Source: Pomphorhynchus laevis
Lineage: Eukaryota; Acanthocephala; Palaeacanthocephala; Echinorhynchida; Pomphorhynchidae
NCBI GenBank assembly: GCA_012934845.2
Contig: WNNJ02002366.1
Coordinates: 124,001 to 188,000, forward strand
Length of the DNA stretch: 64,000 nt
Reading direction: 5' to 3'
The notes beneath the pieces are model-generated. The model was given only the letters and a program-made list of their open reading frames with translations, was not told the DNA's origin and searched no databases. Positions 31,570 to 42,045 of the stretch are shown here, in pieces. Each line of letters starts with the position of its first letter. Positions within the stretch are counted from its first letter, which is position 1. A program made the position numbers and the translations under genes.

Positions 31570-32755
31570 GACAAGTACGAATGCTGACACGAATGCCTGA
31601 TACGAATGCCCGACACGAATGACCAATAAAAATGATCAATACAAATGATCAATACGAATGAACAATACAAATGATAAATACGAATAACTAATATGAATGC
31701 CCGACACGAATTCCCGACAAGAATGCCCAACACGAATGCCCGACACGAATGCCCGACACGAATGCCCGACACGAATGCCCGACACGAATGCCCGACACGA
31801 ATGCCCGACACGAATGCCCGACACGAATGCCCGACACGAATGCCCGACACGAATGCCCGACACGAATGCCCGACACGAATGCCCGACACGAATGCCCGAC
31901 ACGAATGCCCGACACGAATGCCCGACACGAATGCCCGACACGAATGCCCGACACGAATGCCCGACACGAATGCCCGACACGAATGCCCGACACGAATGCC
32001 CGACACGAATGCCCGACACGAATGCCCGACACGAATGCCCGACACGAATGCCCGACACGAATGCCCGACACGAATGCCCGACACGAATGCCCGACACGAA
32101 TGCCCGACACGAATGCCCGACACGAATGCCCGATACGAATGCACGACACAAATTCCCGACACAAATGCCCGACACAAATGCCTGACACGAATGCCCGACA
32201 CAAATGCCTGACACGAATGCCCGACACGAATGTCCGATACGAATGCCCGATACAAATGCCCGGAACGAATACCCAACAGGAATACCCAACACAATGCACA
32301 GCACCAGTGTCAGACACCAATGGCTAACTCCAATACCCAATATCAATACCCAATACCAATATCCAATACCAATACCCAATACTAATGCCCAATACCAATG
32401 CCTAATACCAATGTTCACCACCAATGCCTAACTACAATGCCTAACATCAATACCTAGCACTAATGCCCAACACAAATACCCAACTCCAATGCCTAAGACC
32501 AATGCCCAACACCAATGGCCAGAACCAATGCCTAACACTAATGCAGAACACCAATACCCAACACTAATGCCCTGCAGCAATGCCTAACACCAATGCCCAA
32601 CACTAATACCTAACACCAATGCCCAACCCTAATGTCCAACATCAATGCCTAACACGAATACTCGACACGAATACCCGACACGAATGCCCAAGACGAATGC
32701 CTGACACCAATGTCTAACACGAATGTCAAACAAGAATGTCAAACACGAATGTCCA
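31570..32755. repeat. 13-bp minisatellite, about 90 units
   Basis: The unit is CACGAATGCCCGA. About 31 units between 31729 and 32131 are essentially identical; both flanks hold degenerate 13-mers (left ACAAATGATCAAT-like, right ACCAATGCCCAAC-like). Because 13 is not divisible by three and the unit lacks stops, long ORFs appear in all frames on both strands. These are artefacts of the repeat rather than genes. The homogeneous core with decayed edges is typical of unequal exchange or slippage. Confidence 0.95.
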
Positions 32756-32759
32756 ACGA

Positions 32760-33064
32760 CCACTTTAGCACTGAAGTGAAGTACTCGGCAACACAGTAGA
32801 ATAATGTACCCATTGGTCGTTTCGGTTGCTTGAAATGAACAGCAAGTCGATATGTTAAAGAATATGTACAATGTTGTGATGGATGTTCTTTACCGGCACG
32901 TAATCAAAAATATTTAAAACGTTTCGTGTATTTAAACTTTTTAATCTAAAATACAAGCTATGAATGTTATAAGCAGAAAATAATGTCAAAAGTAGAAAAA
33001 AAGTTAGTGCGTGGATACAAACTTAACAAAAGTTTGTGAGATAATATAACATACAATTTTCTTG
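32760..33064. other. Spacer between minisatellite and LINE
   Basis: No gene recognised; mixed composition, AT-rich. Confidence 0.35.
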
Positions 33065-33152
33065 TCAGTTCCAGATTTTTCCTGTCAGTTCTAGATTTTT
33101 CCTATCAGTTTCAGATTTTTCCCCTCAGTTCTAGATTTTTCCTGTCAGTTCC
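33065..33152 (+). repeat. 20-bp tandem repeat at LINE family C 5' end
   Basis: Four and a half units of TCAGTTCTAGATTTTTCCTG with single-base variants, immediately before the family C ORF1 start. Position and orientation suggest a 5' UTR or promoter repeat of the element. Confidence 0.7.
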
Positions 33153-33197
33153 GCCCGCTTCGTTTGCGGATTAAGCTTAATCTCTTGAGAAAATATC

Positions 33198-34360
33198 ATG
33201 CCTAAAGCTCGATCTCAAATACTTGTTGTTGATCACGCATCTTTTACATCTGAATGTAATGATCGTTATACAAGTTTGGAAGTTGGATGCGATTGTAAAG
33301 ATTGTGACGCATGGACCTGTTCGAATTAAAATATCTGAACGTTGAGGGTATCAAAGTAAACCGTTTACTTGTGCTTTTTGTGCATCAGCAAAACTTCCAC
33401 AGCTATCCTGCTCTCCACTTCTGTCTCACATACAACTACTCAGACCGATACTGTTTTTGATGTTTCCCATGCATCACATCTGACTTCGCATCGCATAATC
33501 CCATTCTTGAACCTTCTCTCTCACACACACGCTCCTCGTTCTACTACGGATAAAACGTCCATACATCTTCATCATCCTAACAATGCAAGCGGTAAAGATG
33601 TTCATCTCGTATCTCCTATTTCTTATTCCTCCCCATATAAATACATATCATACTTCTTCGCATCGCGTACTCCTTACTCTACATCCCCCGTATCACTTCT
33701 CAATAATTTACATCCTTCCGTGAAAATCATCTCCAGTAACATCTCTGATCAACCGATTCAACACTACACTTCTGTCACACTTGCTCATACTTATCTTCAA
33801 TCTCCACCGAGCACCCCTCTCATTCTCACTTCTATCTGCATTTCTGCCTCTACTCCAACCAGCTCTGTTCCCCACCACATCCACGTAATCGTTTTCCTTC
33901 GCGCGATCGCTGTATTATCATATCTAACATAAAGTTTCCTGAATCTGCTTCTCCACAATCTCGCCTCAATGGTGTATCTGCCTTCATGTCTATTCTAGCA
34001 ACCATTCTTCCTGATGATAATCCATCCTTCAATAATATCAATCATGTATCTTTGATTCGTTTAAAACAATTCACTAAATCCAATCATCTCAGACATCCAC
34101 TAATAAAAATCGTTTTCCGACATAGTTCACATGATTCCTTGATACTCTCCTACGTTTTAAACTTGGTACCACTTCATCTAATTGTCGTATCTATCCTGAC
34201 CGCTCCACTTCTAATATTGCCCAACTCAATATAGCTCGCACTGAGAAACATCGACGTAAAACAAGCAGCGATTCATCCTTATCAATCCGTCAAATCAACG
34301 AAAATTTCCACGTAGTACACACGAGGCCAAAAATCCGATGGCGTCCCGTCTCTCCACTGT
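33198..34360 (+). pseudogene. Family C ORF1 with PHD-like zinc finger, broken
   Basis: ATG at 33198 begins MPKARSQILVVDHASF, followed by VGCDCKDCDAWTC and, after frameshifts, KPFTCAFCASAK. The spacing CxCxxC..W.C...C..C resembles a PHD finger, which some CR1-group ORF1 proteins carry. A Ser/Thr/Pro-rich middle and a second conserved segment (ISNIKFPESASP; DDNPSFNNINHVSLIRL) follow. The latter recurs in the 47.7-kb copy (VTNITPSTSLSP; ADNPSFFNKISPVEFIRL). The role is probably RNA or chromatin binding. Several frameshifts. Confidence 0.6.
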
Positions 34361-34379
34361 CTTCTTTGCTAGTCAATCT

Positions 34380-36520
34380 CACTCCTGAACATACTTTCCG
34401 TCTTAGTCTTTTCAACACTCGCTTCATTCTTCATAAAGCTGATCGGCCCTTGATATATTCAATTAATTATCTATCGATATTATTTGCATTACCGAATCCT
34501 GGCACTCTGACGATCTTGCTATTCGTCGTCTATGTCGCTCTGGTTGTTCTCTAGTTGAATTAGCTCGTCTAATATTCTCTCTCCCACATCTACTGCTTCT
34601 AACCATGGCGTTATTGTTGTAATTGCTCGTCATCAAACATCTTTGCGTAAAATTAATGCTAACATCCATTGCACTTCGTTCGAATTACTAATATGCAGAT
34701 TATCAAATCCTTTCCCTCTGGAACTTGTGATTGAATACCGTCCAGGTTCAGTTGCCCCATCACTTATCTTATTTAATGACCTTGCAGTTCTTATGTCTCA
34801 CTGTTCCTTGTCTTATACTCCTTCATTTGTTCTCGGTGACTTTAACATTCGTCTTGACCGCCCGGCTGACTCTGACTCTATCACTTTAACTAATCTTTTT
34901 TCTGATTTTAACTATAAATTTCTTTCAACAAGCCCCACTCATATTCTCGGCGGTGCTCTCGACATCATTGATGTTCCCAACTGCTTCAATGACTATACCT
35001 CCTTGTTAATTACTGATCCTGGGTTGTCCGATCATTCCATTGTCACTCTTACTCTTACTCATCCCCATCATCCTCCGCCTCCAACATTAGCTACCCCAAG
35101 TCGACCTTGGAAACTTCTCGATATCCCTATTCTTTGCGCTACCTTACTTAATTCTTCACTCTTTTCACTTTCACTTAACTATATTTCTCTCGATGATATC
35201 TGCATTCTGTTTAATTCTAAACTTACGAATATTCTCAATCACCTTCTGCCTAATCGACCACGGCGTCTTCAGCTCTTGCGCCAGGCTCCCTGGTTCGATT
35301 CCCACTGTTGCCTTTCTAAGCGTTGAATCCGTCGCTCTTTTCGTGTGCTTAATCGTATTCTTAAACGTTCTGCAAATTCACTCACCCTAAATCTCCGTGC
35401 TTCCTATCTTTCTCTTCGCCGTTTCCATCTCATTCTTATGCGTATTATGCGTACTTTCTTTTGGCGAAATCAACTTGAGTCCTTTTCCAACTCTAAATCT
35501 CACTAGGAAATCTTAAACACAATTCTTTAATGATCATCTAACCTTATAGCATAAATCCCGATGAATTTTCTTCTTATCTGGAATTTAAGCTATCTAATTT
35601 ACTTTCTCTTCTACCCATATGCCCATTGTATCCCTTCTTCTCTGTGAATACTTCCCTTTCAGAGCTATTCACCTTCTTCCTCTGATGAAATTTCTTCGAT
35701 TCTTCTGTCATTACCTAATAAAACATCTACTTCTGACCCAATTGTTTCCTCCCTTCCAAGCTGCTTTTCGCTCTAATCACTCAACTAAAATTGCATGTCT
35801 TAAAGTTTATAAAGACTTACTCCTCTCGCGCGATCAAAAATTATATAGTGTCGTAGTTTCTCTTGATATATCATCTGCTTTTGACATCGTCAATCACTCG
35901 ATTCTTCTCTATCGTCTTCGTCATGATAATGGCTTCTCTTTACCCATTGTAGCTTAGTTTTCTTCATATCTATCAACCGCTACTTTTTGTGTTTGTTCAA
36001 ACTCTTCTCTTTCCCATCCTTCTTCTATTCCGTCCGGTGTTCCACAATGCTCCTTATTAGGCTCTTTGCTATTCTCTCTTCTCGGTGATTTGTCTTCTAT
36101 TTCTCATACATTTTACTTCCATGTTATGCAATATGCTGATGACATTATCATCTATGCTCATGCACCTGCTTATCGTATTCATGATCTTAGTGTTTCTGCT
36201 TCCAACTGCCTTGACTCAATTTTCCATCATATTTCTTCTCTTCGTCTTACTCTGAATTCTAATAAATCCAAAATAATGTGGATCATTCTTCGATGCCCTC
36301 GCTTAGAACCTCCCTCCGTATCATTAAATTATACAATTCTTCCTATCGTTGACAATCTCATTTTCTTAGATTTTATTTCGACGAACGACTTTCACTTAAA
36401 CATATCGTTAGGGATAAAGTACGCTCATCTACCTTGATTCTCCGCAACCTCCGTCGAATTCGTAGATTGATCGATTTTCCTTCTTAAATGACTCTAATGT
36501 CTTCTCTCCTTTTCTCAAGA
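34380..36520 (+). pseudogene. Family C ORF2: endonuclease and reverse transcriptase, broken
   Basis: Endonuclease motifs: FRLSLFNTRFILHKAD (Asn), ITESWHS in a shifted frame (Glu), SFVLGDFNIRLDRP (Asp) and LSDHSIVTLTL (SDH). RT motifs: FQAAFRSNHSTKIACLKVYK, VVSLDISSAFDIVNHSILLY (motif A), a GVPQC block (motif B, Gly changed) and MQYADDIIIYAHAPA (YADD intact). The FRxxHST block and the spacing place it in the CR1/L2/Daphne-like group. Frames change at least five times, so it is inactive. Confidence 0.8.
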
Positions 36521-36581
36521 CTTGATTACTGTTTTAGCCTATTTTCCAACTTACCTAGATCCACTCTTCTTCCACTACTCC

Positions 36582-36837
36582 GATTGGCTCATAAGTGCCA
36601 GATCCCTCCCACTGCTTGATGTAGAAGACTAGCAGACGGCAACGAACGAATCATGTGTATGATTTACTAGAACATCGCTAGTAACCTCATATAGTGCTGA
36701 TTCGTTTTTGATTCGTTTCTTGCCGTCTGCTAGTCCTTCTCTGCATTCAACAGTGGGAGGGATTTGGCACTGATGAGTTGTTGCGATGACGAAACCGTAT
36801 CTAATACTGTTATCGTCGTTCTTTCGCGTCTGGCTTA
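36582..36837. mobile_element. MITE-like element, copy 2
   Basis: The arms AAGTGCCAGATCCCTCCCAC and GTGGGAGGGATTTGGCACTG are inverted repeats, followed inward by GACTAGCAGACGGCAA and its complement. The right end continues through GATGACGAAACC to GCGTCTGGCTTAA. The left outer part is missing where family C sequence abuts. TTAA at the right end could be a target remnant. Confidence 0.75.
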
Positions 36838-37084
36838 AAGTATTGTTAAAATAATTTATTTATTTTCCCGTTTTCAGTAAATTTGTAAGTTATAAAAATT
36901 ATTTAAATTATTTTCTCATTTTAAATTATATTTTTAATAGATAAATAGATAGTTGGACGATAGTTGACGATTATATTTAAAAATTATACAAATCTTTAAA
37001 TAAAATTAAACATTTTTAATTAAATTTACCTATAAACATTATTAATTGAATATTGAATAACTTATAATAAATCTACCTTTTTAG
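36838..37084. other. AT-rich spacer
   Basis: No feature. Confidence 0.3.
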
Positions 37085-37227
37085 AATTAGAGAGGATTAA
37101 TCAGGCTAAACTTGATGGAAATAATAAGATAACCGTTCAACTATTCCACTCGTCATTTTCGCCGAGGTTTGTACGACAATATGAAGAAGCTGATCGCTTA
37201 TTTTATTGCCCTCACTGTCATATCTAA
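37085..37227 (+). other. Possible terminal host exon
   Basis: CTACCTTTTTAG is a strong acceptor ending at 37084. The following frame is open for 46 codons to TAA at 37225, reading LERINQAKLDGNNKITVQLF, then FVRQYEEADRLFYCPHCHI. It contains a CxxC-H ending and balanced codon use unlike the AT-rich flanks. No family is recognised. It could be the last exon of a plus-strand host gene or of a DNA transposon. Confidence 0.4.
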
Positions 37228-37807
37228 GTTATAAAATAATTCACTATATTGTAATGCTAATGTATGCATATTTATGTATCTCTAGTATTAAAATACTTTA
37301 AAATAATGTCTCTCAATCAACCTTAGTTTCGAACAAAATTTGGTAATTTTGATCACAAAATTTCGTAATTTATATTTCTACAACTATCAAAGTTCTAAAA
37401 TTATCAAACTTCTACAACTAGCAACATTCAATTATACTACAATTATAAAATTTCAATGAGATATTATAAAAAATTAATTAATTATAATTTATTATTATAT
37501 TAATTATAATTACCTACAATTATCAAATTTCATTGTTATTTCTGTTTGTTATTAAATAAGATATTTAAAACGCGTGTAAAATATTTCTGATTAAATACGA
37601 ACTAAGTATAAGCTAATTTAATACAATTTAATATAATTGAATAACATTGAGTATAGAATTTAAAAAATGTATTTTTATTTAGACAATATATATTTAGTAC
37701 GGAATATAGTATATTAAATAATATTGATTACATAATTTAAAAACTGTATTTTTCCATAGACCATATATAACGAGCAGAGCTCATAATTGCATCACAACGA
37801 GGCCAAC
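37228..37807. other. AT-rich spacer
   Basis: No feature seen. Confidence 0.4.
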
Positions 37808-37955
37808 AATTATTAAGGGACAAAAATAGGCGGATATTGTTTGAAGGATGAAATAAAGCAGTTCTGCCGATCGCAGGTAGTTTTTCAGAGAATAAGAGCG
37901 GCAATAACAAGGGAACACTGTCTATAGTTTGAGGCAAAGATAGTTTGAGGAACAA
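37808..37955 (+). repeat. Dispersed repeat, copy 1
   Basis: ATTATTAAGGGACAAAAATA, GGCGGATATTGTTTGAAGGA and ATAGTTTGAG occur in the same order at 38626-38755. About 130 bp, roughly 85-90% alike by eye. Not assigned to a family. Confidence 0.7.
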
Positions 37956-37984
37956 CGAGAAACATGCATATTTACGTTAAATAT

Positions 37985-38200
37985 GTAAATTTCTGTTAAA
38001 CAATTCCACTGTCTAGGCTTGTAATATCTCTCCATTCAGTTGGTTCCAATGACTTGTGATCCTTCGCCCGAATTGTATTGTTCCTGATCGAGTTAAATCA
38101 GTTCCTCTGACGACTTAAACACAGTGAATGACCATCTAATTTATTACCGGAACAAGCAATAACTTTCTTAGCACATGGATTCGGATATGTAAAGCTTTTC
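37985..38200 (-). pseudogene. LINE ORF2 C-terminal fragment, family unknown
   Basis: The minus strand reads SGTIQFGRRITSHWNQLNGE, and in another frame LDGHSLCLSRQRN. Together they resemble the closing RGHS..KL...R..R..FF..R.V..WN.L signature found at the end of many LINE RT proteins. A single base shift separates the two halves. Too short to place in a clade. Confidence 0.4.
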
Positions 38201-38625
38201 AAATAAGACATATCACGTATAACTACTTTGGTTACACGATTATGTTAAGTGCCTGCAACCGGTAGTCGCAATGGTGTGTTTGCAAGTAACTTGAGAATGT
38301 GTTTGCAAGTAACTTGATATATCGATTTGAAAGGCAGCAAATGTACGACGGATAAAACCCACAAATCTATTGACTTTTGTGATTATGTACTTCGTGTGTT
38401 TTTTATTAGCTTTTTATTAAATTTAAATAAAAGAAAATAAAGTACAGGCTTACTAAAATGGCTATAGTGGATATACACCCACACACAAGTTCACTAAATT
38501 ACAAATTAAATTTTTTTACAACAAATAAAAAATGAAATAAAAAGGTACGATCAATGCCAATAAGTTGATCTTGATGCGTGGGAGGCTGTATGAGATTTTT
38601 AAAGAGTTAGAATAATTGAATCAAT
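38201..38625. other. Spacer
   Basis: The left part contains a duplicated GTGTTTGCAAGTAACTTGA (38277-38320). No gene recognised. Confidence 0.35.
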
Positions 38626-38755
38626 TATTAAGGGACAAAAATAGGCGGATATTGTTTGAAGGATGGAAATAAAGCAGTTTAGCGGATCGCAGAAGGTAGT
38701 TTTTTCGGAGAATCAGAGCAGCAATAATAAGGAAACACCGTCCATAGTTTGAGAA
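38626..38755 (+). repeat. Dispersed repeat, copy 2
   Basis: Same-orientation partner of 37808-37955. The pair encloses about 670 bp with no recognisable internal element except the LINE fragment, so an LTR pair is possible but unsupported. Confidence 0.7.
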
Positions 38756-39134
38756 AAATGACAACAGAACAAAAAACATAGTCACATGAACGAATGCTTA
38801 TTTAAGTAGCTATTGTAGATATGCGTATACTTACAAGTCCACTAAATTACAAATTATTATTAATTTTAGACAAGAAAACAAGCAAAAGCTCAAAGTTAAA
38901 AAGCTCAAGCACAAACAATAAAAAATTTTAAAGAGAAAGAAAAAATAAAAGAATAGAACAAAGCCTATAAGTCATTCATTACCACCAACATGCGTTGCTT
39001 AAATTAATGTAGATTATGTGAACTAATTATCGTGTCATCTAGGCTATTCTATTGATAGGTAATTCGCTGGGATAGTCTTAGAGTGGATGAGTCTGTGATA
39101 ATATGATCGACATTGTCTATAGGTTTCCCATTAA
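38756..39134. other. Spacer
   Basis: AT-rich, Lys-codon-like AAA runs; no feature. Confidence 0.35.
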
Positions 39135-40373
39135 GAAAATACAATGAACACGAATCCAAAGTTTTTCTACCTTTTGTGTTTAAAAAAGGATTTATTTTTA
39201 CGTGGCAAATGCGTGCCGGTTCACGCTTACATGACCACAACAAAAACAAAACAAAAATCTAAGTCATGTGTAGAGAAGATGGGAACGGAGGAGGTGTTTG
39301 AATGTGATAAAGGACGGAGCGCGGCGGACGTCGAGAGGGATCTGATTCCGGGCGAGGGAGCGACGACGAGGAAAGATCGGATACCGTAATTGTTAGATTA
39401 ATTAGAAACGTGGAGTAAGTGGGAATTAGGGAACGCAGTGATATAGAGAGGTGGGGCAAGTGTCGTATAAGAAAGGAAGGTTGATGAACGATTTTGAGCC
39501 GACAGCAATGAGACAAAAAGTTACGAGAAGGCGGAGTTGGATGCGTATGTGGATGGTGGGTCAGGCGAGTTGAGCAAGATGTGTGAATGTGTGGTCGAAG
39601 CGACGGAAACATAGGAGCATTCGAACGACGTACTTGAGGATGCGTTGTAGGGTTAGGAAGATCGATTTTGAAGAATTGGCGACAAGGCTGAGACAGTAAT
39701 AGATTTTAGAGAAGAGAAGCGATGAAGAAAGAAAATTCAAGAATGAAAGTCGATAAGGGAGTGGATGTTACATATGTCAGAGAGAACAAAGTTAGACGAG
39801 CAGACCTTGTCGCGGACCAAGGGTTTAAGGGAAAGGTGATCATCGAAATGGAAGCCTAAGAAAGTGAGATTGTGGACTATGGGGTTGAGTGATGAGGCGA
39901 AAGGTACAGGGGGAGGAGATATGCTAGGTTGACTGGAGAGGATCAACATTATTTTAGTTTGTCAGTGTTTAGAACGAGATGAAGATGGGAGAGACGTTTG
40001 TAGATAGAAGAAAGACAGTTGGAGGCAGAAATGGCGATATCGTGTATGCGATGGGCGGATGCATGAGCATAGATGATGTCATCGGCGTATTGAATGACGA
40101 TAAAGGAATATGGTTTGGTAAACGGAGAGAGATCGCCAAGCAGAAGAGAGAAAAGCAGGGGACCAAGGACTGAACCCTGTTAGTACCCGGAGAAAATAGG
40201 GATGGGAGGAGAGGATGATGAATTAGAACGGACGCGAAAGGAATGGTCGAATAGATATGAGGCAAACCATGCTAAGGATAAATGATAGCCGTAATCATCA
40301 CGAATGCAAGAAAGGAGGATGGAGTGGCCCATGATGTCGAAGGCGGAGGAGAGGTCGAAAACAAACAAGAAAA
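39135..40373 (-). pseudogene. CR1/L2-type LINE (family C) RT 3' half
   Basis: The minus strand reads VFDLSSAFDIMGHSILL (motif A), a QGSVLGPLLFSLL block (motif B), QYADDII (YADD) and then the thumb, ending in the 3' UTR with GTAAGCGTGAACCGGCACGC and a CCACGTAAAAATAAATC end at about 39190. Closely similar to 49.3-50.45 kb. The upstream part is cut off at 40373 by the LTR element. Frameshifts are few, so it is younger than the 33-kb copy. Confidence 0.8.
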
Positions 40374-40545
40374 TGTGATGTAACGAAACTCTTTTGTCTG
40401 TGCTTGTACCAGATATTGTTCACTGATTGTTCACACAATGTTGTGTGCATAAAAACGCTGACGACGATTCTTTTTGACAGTTTTGTTTTTGCGGATTCAA
40501 ACAGTTTCGTTTTTCCTTTTGCCTTCTTGCTGCATGGTAAACTCA
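40374..40545 (+). repeat. 5' LTR of the gag-only element
   Basis: Pairs with 41230-41398. Differences of roughly 15-20% by eye (for example CTCTTTTGTCTGTGC versus CTTGTTCGTGC) suggest an old insertion. Confidence 0.75.
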
Positions 40546-40630
40546 AAAGCTATTTCGGCCACTGAGATGAAAGTCAGATTGAGTGATAGATACAAAACTT
40601 CGATGGGTTACGTAGACAGGATTAATCAGA

Positions 40631-41112
40631 ATGGATCAAGAAAATCAAACTTGTTTGCAAGCTACTATCGGAAATCTCGAGTATGTAATCCCGTTATTTC
40701 CGAGTGGCGGCGCTTTTGCAGTGTATGATTCACTGAGAGAGGAAGTTTAGAAAAATTACGACCTGGTCAAAAAGCTTTGACAGCAGCATTTGGATTTCGT
40801 GAGTTCTAGCCATACACCTACTTATCGGGCGTACACTCACGAATCACGAGTCAGTTGATGTATATGTAGCAAACTTAAAGAAGCTTGTAAATTCCGTTGA
40901 TTCTGCACAGGATAACGACGCGTGGATTAAATCTGCATTTGGCAATGGATTAACTCGAGAAATTTTGACTAAAATTGAGACTACTGCAAAGTTAGAAGGC
41001 CTCGCTCTTAACGATATTGTGGACTTACCCCGTAGTATAAGACAGCTAACCTCGAGCGCTTTAGAATTATCTAGAAGGTCCCTATCGATTATGACAAGAT
41101 AGTTGGACATTA
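40631..41112 (+). pseudogene. Gag fragment of the small LTR element
   Basis: From ATG at 40631 the frame reads MDQENQTCLQATIGNLEYVI and FPSGGAFAVYDSLREEV, then a stop. After a shift it continues with HESVDVYVANLKKLVNSVDS and WIKSAFGNGLTREILTKIE. The D..V..Y...L..L...AFxxGL pattern is that of Ty3/gypsy-type capsid. No nucleocapsid knuckle is visible before the 3' LTR. Confidence 0.55.
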
Positions 41113-41229
41113 GGGCGATCGTTTACTCAAGGCTGTGAAATTTATATATTCTCGAATGATATGAAGAACACTTGCTTAGACAAGTGACTATGTAATGATG
41201 TGAACATGTCTGTACATACCAACGGGAAG

Positions 41230-41398
41230 TGTGACGTAACGAAACTTGTTCGTGCTCGTACCAGTTATTATTCACTGGTTATTAACGCAATGTTGTGTGC
41301 ATAAAAAAGTTGAAGATGATTATTTTTGACAGTTTTGTTTTTGCGGATTCAAACAGTTTCGTTTTTCCTTTTACCTTCTTGCTTTCATTGTAAACTCA
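41230..41398 (+). repeat. 3' LTR of the gag-only element
   Basis: Partner of 40374-40545. Followed by an A-rich stretch and then the MITE half at 41434. Confidence 0.75.
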
Positions 41399-41433
41399 CA
41401 AAAAAACAAAAGTATGAATAATGATAGTCATTT

Positions 41434-41625
41434 TTAGTCAGACGATGAAGAACGACAAAAAACACTGCTAGATGTCGTTTCGTCATCACAATGTCTCATC
41501 AGCGCCGGATTCCTCCCACTGCTGGATGTAGAGGAGAATTAGCAGACGGCAATCAACGAATCATGTGAATGATGTACTAGAAAATTTCTAGTAACATTAT
41601 CATTGAGTGCTGAACCAACACTACC
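41434..41625. mobile_element. MITE-like element, left half only (copy 3)
   Basis: Starts TTAGTCAGACGATGAAGAAC and continues GTTTCGTCATCACAATGTCT, CAGCGCC, CTCCCACTGCTGGATGTAGA and TTAGCAGACGGCAA. These align with the left arm of copies 1 and 2. The right arm is absent. Confidence 0.65.
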
Positions 41626-41797
41626 GCTTTATCAAAAAGGATCATTAGCAAAAGCACTGACAAACGCCAGAGCAAGGTATCTTGTATATCGACTAACTTT
41701 TATAAATATCTCAAGATATCTGATATATTCATATAAATAATGTCAATAGGTTGATGTTGATGTGTGAAAATGTGTAGGAGAGAGTTAAAGATATGAG
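41626..41797. other. Short spacer
   Basis: No feature; leads to the target duplication of the gypsy-type element. Confidence 0.3.
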
Positions 41798-41802
41798 GGT
41801 AT

Positions 41803-41898
41803 TGTCGTATTGCAGATAATCAGCTAAACCAAAGAGGTTTTATTCAGCATATATAACAATAATAAAGTTAGTTACACATATCAATTTCAAATACGTAA
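41803..41898 (-). repeat. 3' LTR of the gypsy-like element (96 bp)
   Basis: Starts TGTCGTATTGCAGATAATCA on the plus strand and ends ATACGTAA, where the partner has ATACGTCA. It differs from the other LTR at a handful of positions only. Confidence 0.85.
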
Positions 41899-42045
41899 TT
41901 CTTCCCCAGTCAATTTGTTTGTCGAGATATCGTTGTGACGGACGTCGAATGCGGCTGGATCTCCGTAATTCGTAATCTGTTCGTGTACTCTCGAATACGG
42001 CTTTTGAATCAATATATAGTGAATCGTTTCTTCCCTTAGTTTCAA

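Larger units (their letters stand above)
33065..36570 (+). mobile_element. CR1/L2-type LINE (family C), long copy
   Basis: Includes the 5' tandem repeat, ORF1 (from 33198) and ORF2 with endonuclease and RT, in the expected order. It stops near 36570, where a MITE-like element begins, so the 3' end (present in copies at 26.4, 39.1 and 50.4 kb) is lost. Both ORFs are broken by indels. Confidence 0.8.
40374..41398 (+). mobile_element. Small gag-only LTR retrotransposon
   Basis: Direct repeats of 172 and 169 bp (40374-40545; 41230-41398) start TGTGAYGTAACGAAACT and end GTAAACTCA. They share TGTTGTGTGCATAAAAA and TTTTGCGGATTCAAACAG, the former followed by a TTGACAGTTTTG block. The 0.68 kb between encodes only gag-like sequence. 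The element lies at the cut end of a minus-strand family C LINE. No pol is present, so it would depend on enzymes from another element. Confidence 0.75.

Noticed and set aside
31509-32431. Several long ORFs (160-262 codons) in all frames on both strands
   Set aside because: They are the 13-bp minisatellite read in different frames; the unit contains no stop in any frame and 13 is not a multiple of three.
31570-32755. CRISPR-like array
   Set aside because: Units are contiguous 13-mers with no spacers, in a eukaryotic context.
38277-38320. Duplicated GTGTTTGCAAGTAACTTGA as a regulatory site
   Set aside because: A single 20-bp tandem duplication with no context; most likely slippage.
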